Shown here: one piece after another, positions 11,201 through 21,573 of the stretch
Layout of the letters: every line of letters begins with the position of its first letter
Numbering within the stretch: position 1 is the first letter of the stretch
Source of the DNA: Antilocapra americana
Taxonomy: Eukaryota > Chordata > Mammalia > Artiodactyla > Antilocapridae
Assembly (NCBI GenBank): GCA_007570785.1
Contig: ML664161.1
Location: 9,913,450 to 9,977,449, forward strand
Length of the DNA stretch: 64,000 nt
Direction: 5' to 3'
The notes under the pieces: model-generated
Databases searched by the model: none
Told to the model about the DNA's origin: nothing
What the model saw: the letters and a program-made list of their open reading frames with translations, nothing else
Program-made: the position numbers and the translations under genes

Positions 11201-11535
11201 CCCTCAGACTGCAAGGAGATCCAACCAGTCTATCCTAAAGGAGATCAGTCCTGGGTGTTCATTGGAAGAACTGATGTTGAAGCTGAAACTCCAATACTTC
11301 GCCACCAATGCAAAGAGCTGACTCATTTGAAAAGACCCCGATACTGGGAAGGATTGAGGGCAGGAGGAGAAGGGGACAACAGAGGATGAAATGATTGGAT
11401 TGTATCACTGACTCATTGGATACGAGTTTGGGTAAACTCCAGGTGTTGCTGATGGGCAGGGAGGCCTGTCGTGCTGTAGTCTATGGGGTCACAAAAAGTC
11501 AGACATGACTGAGTGACTGAACTGAACTGAACTGA
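8243..11535 (+). mobile_element. BovB (RTE) LINE copy B, near full length
   Basis: About 3.3 kb in plus orientation, matching the whole BovB order: a 5' leader (ATGGCCCCACCCATCAGAAC ... AGGAACGTGGAATGTTAGG), the endonuclease coding region, linker, reverse transcriptase and the (ACTGA)n tail ending at 11535. The length is close to or slightly above the usual roughly 3.2 kb, so it is probably complete or nearly so. It starts directly at the tail of copy A. No target duplication was evident. It is inactive because of many stops and frameshifts. Confidence 0.9.
8778..11520 (+). pseudogene. BovB copy B endonuclease/reverse transcriptase pseudogene
   Basis: Decayed ORF of an RTE-type protein. The N-terminal APE-like endonuclease survives as an open stretch at 8778-9321 (blocks MARVNVEIFGIRELKWTG, RRSGVAITVNKRVRN, VIQVYVPTSNAEEA). 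The catalytic GDWNAKVG-type motif reads GGRNAKVR, losing the Asp and Trp. The linker and RT continue in pieces at 9812-10054, 10152-10616 and 10902-11153. The polymerase YADD box reads VADD at about 10760. Multiple stops and frame changes (for example at 9321 and near 10220, where a stop interrupts NPKKG) make it a pseudogene. Confidence 0.88.
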
Positions 11536-11537
11536 AT

Positions 11538-11960
11538 AATTAGTCATGTTGAGCATCCTTTTATGTGTTTACTGGCCACTAATATATCTTCTTTGGAGAA
11601 ATGTCCATGCAAGTTCTTTGCTACTTAAAATTTTTCTTTGCTTTTTTTATTCAAAATTGTTTGACCTATTCTATGTCATAGGTATTTTTTAAATATTAAG
11701 GTTAACTTTTTGATGTTTAGGGAAAAAACAGTGAGATTTAGTTGGAATTGCTTTGGCTATGTAGATCAATTTGGAGAGAATCAGCATTAACATTATCAAG
11801 ACTTTTAATTTATGAAAAGTACCGTATTTCATTATTTATTTAGATCTTCTTTAATTTCTCTCAGAAATTTGGTGCTCATGTCTTATTAAATGTAATCCAT
11901 ATACTCATTTATGTGTTATCTCTACCAGAGTTTTGGCTCACAGAAGTTTATAAGTGTATG
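11538..11960 (-). repeat. L1 ORF2 fragment, inverted
   Basis: The plus strand has GTCATGTTGAGCATCCTTTTATGTG and CTTCTTTGGAGAAATGTCCATGC, the antisense of the ORF2 C-terminal region, followed by TTGGAATTGCTTTGGCTATG and an L1-like mid-ORF2 stretch to about 11950. It comes from a different part of L1 than the fragment at 6530-6731, so the two are not the halves of one element split by BovB. Confidence 0.65.
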
Positions 11961-12159
11961 AATGGAGAAAAATTACAATGCTAGATTTCTTCTTTTTCCT
12001 TTGCCTCATTTTATACCATAATTTATATATCAAATACTTTAACCTGATGCATTTTTGAGCTGACATTAAATTATCAAGTATATAAGGCATGTTATAAATA
12101 TTATTGTTTTATTTAGATATTGGAAATTCAGACAGTGAATAGGTATTCTTCAATACCTA

Positions 12160-12337
12160 TGGTGGAGAAGGGGACGACAAAGGATGAAATGGCTGGATGA
12201 CATCCCTGACTTGATGGACATGGGTTTGGGTAGACTCTGGGAGTTGGTGATGGACAGGGTGGCCTGGCATGCTACAGTTCATGGGGTCGCAGAGAGTCAG
12301 ACACGACTGAGCGACTGAACTGAACTGAACTGAACTG
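12160..12337 (+). mobile_element. BovB 3'-end fragment (Bov-A-like)
   Basis: About 180 bp of the BovB 3' terminus in plus orientation: GGAGAAGGGGACGACAAAGG, ATGGCTGGATGACATCCCTGAC, GGAGTTGGTGATGGACAGGG, GTCGCAGAGAGTCAGACACGACTGAGCGAC and the repeated ACTGA tail. Extreme 5' truncation. An 8-bp ATTCTTCA occurs at 12145-12152 and 12338-12345 and may be the target duplication, although the left copy sits 8 bp before the homology begins. Confidence 0.88.
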
Positions 12338-12345
12338 ATTCTTCA

Positions 12346-12929
12346 GTTTATATAGAAACAGCCTATTGATAAAAGACTTTAATATCTGTTTTGGTATATT
12401 GATCCTCTTTTGGAATTAGATCCTATTTCATCAACACAGATTTACTTTTCAAATCATTAAAATGAAAGAAACATTGTCAAGTGCTCATTGAAAATTCCAT
12501 TTAAAATCTCAATGAACAGCATTCTGTTTATGTATATCAAGTCATCACATGCCATTGCATGTAAATTAAAAAAAAACACAATATAAATAAACTTTGAGTC
12601 CCTCTACTCTGAATAAATCCCCCCCAAATTATATTGTGTTAAGCACCAACATATAAAAATGAAACTATATTGTACTAACAGAGAATCTGCAGTTTAAGGG
12701 AGTTTTTTTTAATAAAAAAAACTTTTATAAATAAAAGTAAACTTTTTATGAATCACATACACATTCTCATCTAGTGCCACCAATTGTCATGCTAACACAA
12801 TAGACAAACCAAATAACTAGATTATTTCATCTACTGAACACATAGCATATCTACAAATTTTATTTTCCATATTAATGAATGTCAGGATAGTACAATTTAT
12901 TTACCACAAAAGTTAAAAAAATGTGAAGC
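12346..12929. other. No gene or recognisable repeat
   Basis: AT-rich unassigned sequence with several short A-runs. No exon, RNA gene or named repeat seen. Confidence 0.55.
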
Positions 12930-13380
12930 ATGATGATTATAATAATAGTTAAAACTGTATTACATATTTGAAAGTCACTACAAGAGTAGATCTTAAGTGT
13001 TGTCACCAGAAAAAAGAAATGGTAATCATGTGAGGTAATGGAATGTTAACTAATGACGTTATAGTAATCATTTTGCAATATATGTTGTTGTTGTTCAGTC
13101 ACTAAGTCGTGTCTGACTCTTTGAGACCCCATGGGCTATAGACAGCATGCCAGGCTTCCCTGTCTTTCACTATCTCCTGGAGCTTGCTTAAACTCATGTC
13201 CATTGAGTTGGTGATGCCATGCAACTATCTCATCCTCTGTCTTCTCTTCTCCTGCCCACAGTCCTTCCCATGCAATATATCATCTTTCCCATGGAATATC
13301 ATATCAAGACATTGTACATCTTAAATTTATAGAATATCTTATGCTAATTATATCTCAATAAACATGGAAAAAATCTGCCA
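12930..13380 (+). repeat. L1 3' UTR end split by a SINE
   Basis: Plus-strand L1 3' end. GAGTAGATCTTAAGTGTTGTCACC, GGAATGTTAACTAATGACGTTATAGTAATCATTTTGCAATATAT, then after a SINE-like insertion ATCAAGACATTGTACATCTTAAA and ATTATATCTCAATAAACATGG, the classic L1M 3' terminus with its AATAAA. Rejoining the parts around 13084-13270 restores the family order. Confidence 0.75.
13084..13270 (-). mobile_element. BovB 3'-end-derived element with target duplication
   Basis: Inverted copy of the BovB 3' end: TTCAGTCACTAAGTCGTGTCTGACTC, CAGGCTTCCCTGTCTTTCAC, CATGTCCATTGAGTTGGTGATG and CTCATCCTCTGTCTTCTCTTC. A perfect 10-bp target duplication, TGCAATATAT, lies at 13074-13083 and 13271-13280, so the element ends are exact. 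It sits inside the L1 3' UTR described above and is therefore younger. Confidence 0.92.
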
Positions 13381-14234
13381 AATTAATTAGTCATTTTTTC
13401 ATCCATTCTTTGCTTTATACTTATGCATGTCTCAGGACAAAGGCTATAATAAGAACGTTCGTAATTTATATAAGTCTTGGGTAACTTCCAATGACAAGTA
13501 CTTTCAGTGGTTGAAAATTATTAGTTAAAAGCACCTAATTGAATTGATAAGAAATATTATTGAAACAGATATAAAAATACTTCATAATTTACTCATTAGC
13601 TGAAAGTGGCTTTTTAAAATCACTTAGACATTGTGTTTCATCACAGTTTAAAATCACTGAAATCTAGTGTCATAATTTTTTACACTAAGAAATTTCAAGG
13701 AGCAGTTTCCTGTGGTAAATATATGAAATTTGGTATATTTAATCTTTGTTTCTAATGCATTTTAATGAATATAAATTTGTGTTGCTTTCTTTGTTAATGG
13801 TAATTTGGTTTTCAAACATATATTAATTTGATATCATTAATTTTAAATGTCAAAAAAGAAAACATTCCTGATATAACATTCTCTACCTGCTACTTGAAAA
13901 AAGCTATTTAAATTTTATGAATGAGGCATGTTTACTAGAATTCTTGAAATGAAATTAGATACATTCATTTGGACTGTTTTGTTTTTTTCCTAGCCATAGC
14001 TTTCTTATTGTGTGTTTTATGTTTTTTAATTCAGGCATTAATTTGATTACTTGCCTTATGGGGTCATGTTAATCTTTTATACCACTTTAACTGCTCAAGT
14101 ATTTATAACCACAAATGTTTCAATATAAAAATGTTGTTTCTACACCCAATCTGATTAGTCACTCATTTTAACTTTTGTGGTATTGTTGTCACAGTATCTT
14201 CTTTGTAGCACATAGTTCAGTTCCGTTTGTTTTC
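13381..14234. other. No gene or recognisable repeat
   Basis: AT-rich sequence with no repeat I can name and no convincing coding segment. Confidence 0.55.
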
Positions 14235-14250
14235 CATTTTTGGTTTCTTT

Positions 14251-14559
14251 TTTTTTTTTTTATTGTTTTTGCCATACATTGTCATGATATCACCATGGGT
14301 TTACATATGCTTCCCCTCCGGAACCCCCCTCCCTCCTCCCTCCCCCCGGGAAATCTCACTGCACCAGTCCGGAGCATCAATCCTGGGCTGACGATTGATT
14401 AGACACATGACAATTAACATGCTTCAATGCCCTTCTCCCATATCATCCCACCCTTACCCTCATCCACAAAGTCCACGAGTCTATTCTATACATCTGCGTT
14501 CCTTTTGTTGTCTCCCATGTTGGGTTCTCGTTACTGTCTTTCTAAATTCCATATATATG
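14251..14559 (-). mobile_element. Young L1-BT 3' UTR insertion, inverted
   Basis: 5'-truncated ruminant L1 in minus orientation. The poly(T) at the left is the antisense poly(A) tail, then TTTGCCATACATTGTCATG, CATGGGTTTACATATGCTTCCCCTCC, the C-rich CCCCCCTCCCTCCTCCCTCC block, and TCCACGAGTCTATTCTATACATCTGCG. A perfect 16-bp target duplication, CATTTTTGGTTTCTTT, lies at 14235-14250 and 14560-14575. The intact duplication and low apparent divergence from the copies at 23.0 and 48.4 kb point to a recent insertion. Non-coding 3' UTR only. Confidence 0.95.
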
Positions 14560-14575
14560 CATTTTTGGTTTCTTT

Positions 14576-17500
14576 CATTAAAATATCACCTCAGCAGGGA
14601 AGCCTCTTAGTGCTAGTCCAAGTTAGTAATAATCTTTCTGACCTAACAGACCAATGCTATTTTTTGTTAAGAAAACTTCTTTGTTGGCTTATCTGCAAGC
14701 CTTAATCAACCACAGAAATTCAAACATATTGCTTGCTGCAAAGATAATAATCTTCTGGCATCTGAAATTGTAGATGGTTATAAAATTTTGTTCATTAGTT
14801 AATGCTGGGAAGCAGTTTGATAAGCTGCTTATGTTTTCTCTGTTGACTAAAACTAAGCATTTCAACTTTTTTATATATCTAAAAAAACACCCTCCTTTGA
14901 ACAGGATCTTACATGAAATTGTAATATTTGAAAAAGATAAAATTTAAAATTGTTCTAGCTAAAACAGGGATGGTTGTTCCTCTTTCAGTCTCTTCACCTT
15001 TCTCTTAAAGAAATCCAGAAAGAGAGAGTGCAAGAGCACACACATGCGTGAGAAAGGATGAGTATGTATGTTGATATTTCTCACTCTGCTGTACTCTAAT
15101 GTTTGGTATTTCTGCATTACTGTGTATAATTTACATGTTGAAAAATTATTAAAAAAAAAAGAAATGCGGAGGGAGCATGTAAAATAAATAAAAATACTCC
15201 CTAAAAATGTAAAAGTTCCTGCATTTTTACTAAACTTTAGATGCTAAGATGTTGTGGTTACCATGATACCTTTACAAAAGACTGAAAATAGGAGTTGTGT
15301 CTCCGGTTGCGTGCTTTAGATTAGGTATCCAGTTGGTGTTAGGTGTTCTGCTGAGGTGCCTCTGGGCTGAGAGCAGGAAATGAAGGGAGGATGAGTGAGT
15401 GGGAATCAATACATTCCTCCTTTTTGCAACTGTGCAACTTTGTTTTGATCAGTTTATATAGTAGATGTCTAGAAAAATACTTGAAAAAAGGTATAATGAA
15501 TCAAGTGGGACATGTCCTACAATTTCTTTATAGGCCATCAAGACTATAAAGATGACTCATCTGAACAAAGCGAAATACATGTGCCATGAGCAGAAGCAGT
15601 AGTCTTGAAATAAATACTGCATATCAATTTTATAAGGCTAATTAATGAGACAATTTAATAAGATCAGATACCATAATGACCCAAGATCCATTAATTATTA
15701 TAGAAAACGTCTCAGTTGCACAGTGAATCTCATCAATTTCCTGAGCCTATAAACAAACAAAAATGATCAGATCACCTCACATGTTCTTGGAATTTAAGTC
15801 CAAAAAAAAAAAAAACCCCTGAAGTCTGTCAGTGCCAGTTTTCACAAAGCAACTTAATTTTCAAAAGACCTGTAGAATATATTGTCCCCAAAGGAGAGGC
15901 TTTTCCAGACACAACTCTTCAAAACTTATTTGCCAGCTCATGTTGGCGTCTCAGAGCCTCTTTGTGATGCTGAGATTATAAACCAGATGCCTCCAATCAA
16001 GATCAATGCCAGGAAATGCTGGCCCAGTTTACACTCAAAAAATGCTTAGAACTTTTTGGATTGCACCCATCTATTCATGGTGAATTAAAATTAGAAGGAA
16101 AGAGACCTTTGTTTAGAAATCATTCGGTGTTTCTCAAAGATCTTCTTGTGAAATCACATGTTTATTTACCCAGGAAAGTAGAAAGAATTAAAAGTGGATT
16201 TATAGATGCTGGTGATTTTTCAGGGGCTCTGATTTCGGCTGGAGGCCTTGATAAGTGGCAGGTGCTTTGTCATGATGACTAACTGGCATGTTGCACAGTG
16301 TTCTCTCTCTTGTACCGAGTATCTTTCTGATACAGCCAGAGAACTTTTCTCTTCAAATCACGATGATGGGATTTTCTAAGTGGTGGATAAATAGCCCGTT
16401 CTGTCTTTCAAATGATCAAGGCAAAAACAAACCATCGAAAGACTCAGATGGAAGCTTTAGGGCCAACAACAGTATGAGTTAACTAATGGTGTTAAAGTAA
16501 ACCACAGTAGCATGAACAGAGCATTCAGAGGAATTAGACTAGAATAGAACAGTACAGTACCACAGAAACTGAAGGAAGAAAAGTGGAAAAAGAAAGAAAT
16601 CTAATATGAAATAACGTATTAACTAGAAATTCTTTCCTACATAAAGATTAAATAACTTGTAGAAGTTTCCCTCCGAAAGTTTGCTGCAAATATAATACTG
16701 TAAAAGGAGACATGTAATTTAGTTGGCAAGATCTGTAACAATGGTAGGCTGAAGGCAAGAGTGTTGGGCTATGAAGTCAAGGAATAGAATAAGACAAAGA
16801 CCTTGCTGTCTCCAGACCAGAAAACTGTTTCCATCTCTCTAGGGTAGATGGAATGATGGTTAAAATGGACTCAAAATTGTACAATTGTCTTATCTATATC
16901 AGTAATGAAATTGAGTACATTTGATTTAACTGCTTTATTTGACTTAATTTATCCATACTTCAGCAAATAAAGAACTCTTAAATTATTTAACTAAGCCTTT
17001 GTTTAAGAATACTAAAATACATCTTGGTTTTTAAGGGTGCTGTGCTGTCGCATTGATGCTAATAGCATTTTTGTTTATAATAGAAATGCATAAATACAGT
17101 TGGGTTCAAGTGCTTTCATATGCACTTGACTGTTTACATTTTCTAGAAGCTAATTCTACTTCATTCTATAGAAGTAACTAGAATATTTTATGTAGACTTT
17201 CTTTATCAATGCCAGGTTCACACTAGACACTCAATAAATGTTGATGGAATGAAAGATTGATTCTTTCTCATACATGTGAAACTTTTCTATACTAAATGTT
17301 AGAAACTGTCACTTAAGGAAATTATTATTAAATTTAAATAAATGTAATGCCTGTGTTTTCCTTCTTGACTGAGGTTTTCTTACCCAGAAATTTAAACTGG
17401 TTAACTGCTGCATGAATTAAATAAGCTTAGAAAAAATTTCTTCTTGCATTTTTATAATTTAAACCTATTTCCAAAATGCATTTTGGCTGAATTGACTAGC

Positions 17501-18055
17501 CAAAAGCCAGTCAATGCCTGGCCTAAGTTAACATGGTACGCTTGGTTTTACAAAAGTAAAATAAAATGTAGTCAGAATAGCACCATTGATTTTAACAGTT
17601 GGCATAGCTGATAGCCACAGGGTTTAAGGTCTAAACTCAAATTTGCAAATGGTTTGGGAAAAAAAAGTGGAAAAGCTACTAGTTATGTTTTTAAAAGTAC
17701 TGTAGTTCATGGAATACTGCTTCACCTATCAATTTAGATAATTAGTGAATAATGATTCCCTCATTGTATTAGCTGTCCAGATAACTTATCCTGGTAAGTA
17801 TAGCTTCCTATGGTATGGGGGCAGTGTAACAGGCTGACATAGTCTTTTCAAAATGTCAACAAAATTGTATTTCTTAAAGGTAAACTTAAGCAAGACTTAG
17901 TAAGCCAGGCAGTGCCCCCAAGCCTGCCAAGTCAGAGAGGGAATCTTGCATGTCACTCAACTACACCCACGGCAGGTAATTTGCAATTAAGTTTCTGCCA
18001 CTTTTTCACCAACAGCATAGAACTCTTACCTTTCCCCTCACATATTATAATGGGG
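14576..18055. other. 3.5-kb stretch nearly free of recognisable repeats
   Basis: No young ruminant repeat is present, which is unusual for this window. A MIR 3' tail occurs at about 17205-17262 (GACACTCAATAAATGTTGATGGAATG) and a poly(A) run at 15800-15815. An 88-codon open frame at 16016-16282 has no recognisable family and no obvious splice context, so I do not call it a gene. This is the best place in the window to look for conserved non-coding DNA. Confidence 0.5.
17205..17262 (+). repeat. MIR/L2-type 3' end scrap
   Basis: Short block GCCAGGTTCACACTAGACAC followed by TCAATAAATGTTGATGGAATG, the shared 3' terminal motif of MIR and L2 elements. Too short to separate the two families. Confidence 0.5.
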
Positions 18056-18268
18056 GGCTTCCCTCATTGCTCAGTTGGTAAAACATCTCCCTGCAGTGCA
18101 GAAGACCCAGGTTCGATTCGTGGGTCGGGAAGATCCCCCGGAGAAGGAAATAGCAACCCACTCCACTATTCTTGCTTGGAGAATTCCCTGGACAGAGGAG
18201 CTTGACAGGCTACAATCCACAGGATTGCAGGAGTCAGACACTACTTAGCGACCAAACCACCACCACCA
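18056..18268 (+). mobile_element. Bov-tA SINE, near full length
   Basis: Plus-strand Bov-tA from the GGCTTCCCTCATTGCTCAGTT head through B-box-like GGTTCGATTCGTGGGTCGGG, CCCACTCCACTATTCTTGC, and the tail GCAGGAGTCAGACACTAC, ending in ACCACCACCA. No clear target duplication. A second, inverted Bov-tA lies 170 bp downstream, so the two form an imperfect inverted pair. Confidence 0.9.
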
Positions 18269-18436
18269 GAATATCAATAGCTGTTGGCTCCTCTACCCCT
18301 GGGCAAAGAACTCACCTCACAACATGTATTATCACATAAGAGCTGGTGTCAGTCAGCAGCCATACTGTCAAACTTCCCCACACTCCCCTACTATGACCCT
18401 ATGATAACACATCTTCTTCAAATACCATTAGAGGTT

Positions 18437-18699
18437 AGAATTGTTAGTTGCTCCGTCATGTCTGACTCTTTGGGACCCTGTGGACTGTTAGAAGTGTTAG
18501 TCATCTACTCGTGTCCAGCTCTCTGCCACCCGATGGACTGTAGTCCGTCAATCTCCTTTGTCCATAGGATTCTCCAGGCATGAATTCTGAAGTGGGTTGC
18601 CGTTCCCTTCTCCAGGGGATCTTTCCAACTCAGGAATCAAACCTAGGTCTCCCACATTGCAGTCAGAATCTTTACCATCTGAGCCCCCAGGGAAGCCCC
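18437..18699 (-). mobile_element. Inverted Bov-tA SINE with duplicated tail
   Basis: Complete Bov-tA on the minus strand at about 18488-18699 (TGTTAGTCATCTACTCGTGTCC tail, GTGGGTTGCCGTTCCCTTCTCC body, TGAGCCCCCAGGGAAGCCCC head). Its tail is preceded by a second partial tail copy at 18437-18488 (GTTAGTTGCTCCGTCATGTC ... TGTGGACTGT). The extra 50 bp is either a severely truncated second insertion or a local duplication. Confidence 0.87.
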
Positions 18700-19609
18700 T
18701 ATCTTGTGGTTAAAATTGTCTACGCTTTGAATGAAGCCAGGGTCCGGCACTGGTGCATTTGTTAATACTTTTCCAGGCTGTCAAGGCTCACAGCTTATTT
18801 TAATTAGGGGCACAAATTTAGGTATAGAAAGCATAATGTAAAATTGAAACTGTATGGTAGTATTGCAGTTTCTCCTGCCTAGTATAATTTTCTGCACAGC
18901 TCTAAACTGATCTTAAGGCTTCCATATATTAACATACTGATGTTTTATCATTGCCTAACATATTGGCATTTTATGATGATGTTAATTCAAAGATAATTAA
19001 AATTACACTGTTGTGTTTAATTATGACCAGAGGCTCATGAACACACTCATGATTTTGTATTAAAGAACAAATTAATTCCAGCATGTTATATAAACATTCC
19101 AGGTTATACAAATAATATTGTGTCTGTAATAGTAAATAAGTTGTCAGTGCCTATTTGCTATCATTTCTATCAAAGTCAGTTGTGTAGTAGATCTTATTTT
19201 TGAGTAAGCGATGAATATCATAAGAAATAGAAAAGGTGATTAATATATGGACTCTATCTTCCGGAAACTTACTTATCTAATGGGCAGATGTATCTAATAA
19301 ACTAAGAAATGCATATACTTCATACAGAAACCAAAAAAATGGGCATGAGAAGAAAAAATTATGTCTACTCCAAAGTTTCAAGTATCAGTGACTCAGAGAA
19401 TTAAGTACTAATAAAAACAGACAGGTTAGTAGAGGGAACTGATTTCATGGGAGAGGAGGAGAGGATGAATTTGGTATTGAACATGTAAACATTCACTGTG
19501 AATGACACATCAAAATGGAAATATTCGATTGAAAGACCAGTTACATTTTTATGAATCAAAGAGTGGCGATGTTTGAATTGTGTTTTGAAGCAATAATTAT
19601 CACATTTTT
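18700..19609. other. No gene or recognisable repeat
   Basis: AT-rich unassigned sequence between the inverted Bov-tA and a hAT relic. No exon or RNA signal. Confidence 0.55.
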
Positions 19610-20035
19610 TGGTCTCATGATCCCTTTATAGTTTTAAAAGTTATTGAACTCTCCAAAGAGAATCTTTATTCATATGAGCTTTATCTATCATTTTTTACAA
19701 TGTTAGAAATTAAAACAGGAATTTTAGAAATTAGTATAAATAATTTAACATGATAATGAACAAGTCTTCTATATCACCATTTCCAATGTATTTTATGAAA
19801 AAGTAACCCCTATTCAAAAAAAAATCAGTGAGTAGAGTGGTACTATTTTATTTTTTTGAAAATAGCTTTAATGTGTGGCTTAATAAAAGACAGTTGGATT
19901 CTCATGTCAGCTTCTGCATTCAATATGCTGTGATATTACACATTATGTAGATTCTGGAAAACTCCCCTGTAAATTCATGAGAGAATGAGAGTGAGAAAAA
20001 AGGCAAATATGCCAAATGAGCATGAAAATAGTTTA
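19610..20035. repeat. hAT-Charlie-type DNA transposon relic
   Basis: Matches by eye an old mammalian hAT-like element: TTGGTCTCATGATCCCTTTATAG, AAAGAGAATC, GTGAGTAGAGTGGTACTATTTTA, TTTAATGTGTGGCTTAATAAAAGACAG, GGATTCTCATGTCAGCTTCTGC and CATGAGAGAATGAGAGTGAG. No transposase frame. The exact family name is uncertain. Confidence 0.5.
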
Positions 20036-20997
20036 ATCTTGGTCATAGACATGCTTTGTATGACTTGAGCCCTTCAAATATGTTTATACCTATTTTATTG
20101 CTCTGAATATGGTATATTTTTGTAAAATTTCCATATACATTTGAAAATAATGTGTATTCTGCTGTGTTTGTATGAAATTCTGTATAAATGCCAATTAGGT
20201 CAAGATGGTTAATAATATTGCTTAAATCTTCTATATCTTTACTGATTTATGTAAAATTATTCTGATATTATGAGAGCATTGTTGAAATATATGACTATAA
20301 TCATGAATTTGTCTACTTCTGTTTATAGTTTTGTCAGTTTTGCCTTGTGCATTTTTAAGGTCTATGATGAAGTATGTCAGTATCTAGATTTGTTAAATCC
20401 TCTTGAAGAATTTAACCCTTTATCACTATGACATGACCTTTATTTTCCCCTGCTGTTCTTTGCTTTGAAATAAGCTATTAATATAACCACTCCAAGCCTT
20501 TTAAAATATTAGTATTTGTGTGTATCTTATTAACATTTACAATTTTTTCACCTATTTTTTCTCATGTTTAAAGTGTATTTTTATTGGCAACATATAGTTA
20601 AGAGTTGCTTTATATTCAATCTGACGATTTCTGTCTTTTAATTGGAATATGTAGACTACTTACTTTAAATTCCATTAGGTTTGTCACTATTAGGTTTAAA
20701 TTTATCATTTGCTATTTGTTTTCTGTTTGTCACATCTATTCTTTGTCTCCTTTGTCTTCCTTTAGTCTTTTTTGTAGATAAATTGTATACTTTTATTCTA
20801 TTTTAGCTCCTTTGGATTATTAACTATAATATTGTGTGTATATTAGTGGTTGTTTTAAGGATTACAGTATACAACTATAATCACAATATACCTTCAAGTG
20901 ATATTATATCACTTAATATATAATATTAAAGTCTTCAGTAATAAACTTCCATTTCTTCTCTCCTGACCTTTATGCAGTTATCTTATAGTTTAGTTTT

Positions 20998-21365
20998 TGT
21001 TGTTGTTTAGTCACTAAGTTGTGTCCCACTCTTCGTGATCCCATGGACTGTAGTACCCCAGACTCCTCTGTCCTTCACCATCTCCTGGTGTTTGCACAAA
21101 TTCATGTCCATTGATTCGATGATACTACTAACCATCTCATCCTCTGCTGCCCTCTTCTCCTCCTGCCTTCAATCTTTCCCAGCATCAGGGTCTTTTTCAG
21201 TGAGTCAGTTCTTTGCGTCAGGTGGCCAAAATATTGGAGCTTCGGCATCAGTCCTTCCAATGAATATTTGATTCATGGATTCCTTTGATTCATTCGTTTG
21301 ATTCATTGATTCATTGAGTCCTTTCAATGATTTCCTTCAGGACTGACTTGTTTGTTCTCCTTGCA
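20998..21365 (-). mobile_element. BovB 3'-end copy, inverted, with internal ATTCATTG-like repeats
   Basis: Inverted BovB tail: GTTTAGTCACTAAGTTGTGTCC, TTCATGTCCATTGATTCGATG, TTTCCCAGCATCAGGGTC, CAGGTGGCCAAAATATTGG, CAGTCCTTCCAATGAATAT. At 21268-21335 a run of TTGATTCATT / GATTCATTGA units replaces the expected CAGG-GACTGATTTCC context, then BovB resumes (CCTTCAGGACTGACTTGTTTG). It interrupts the ancient L1M. Confidence 0.88.
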
Positions 21366-21573
21366 GTGTAAAATTTTAGTTTTCCATATGTTACAAAACA
21401 TTCACTACATTATTATTTTTGTTTAAATAATTTGATTTTGAGTAAATTTACACAAAGTGACAAGTATATTATGTATTTATCCATGTAGTTACCACTTTCA
21501 GTGCTTCTCACCTTTTATGTTGATCCAAATTTCCACCCAATGTCAATTTCCTTTTATCTGAAGACTATCTCTT

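Noticed and set aside
6530..11960. Idea that one L1 was split by the BovB pair
   Set aside because: The left flank corresponds to the L1 reverse transcriptase region and the right flank to the ORF2 C-terminus and mid region, in an order that cannot come from a single interrupted copy.
16016..16282. 88-codon frame in the repeat-poor island
   Set aside because: No recognisable motif, no convincing flanking splice sites, and the length is within chance expectation. Kept only as a remark in the findings.
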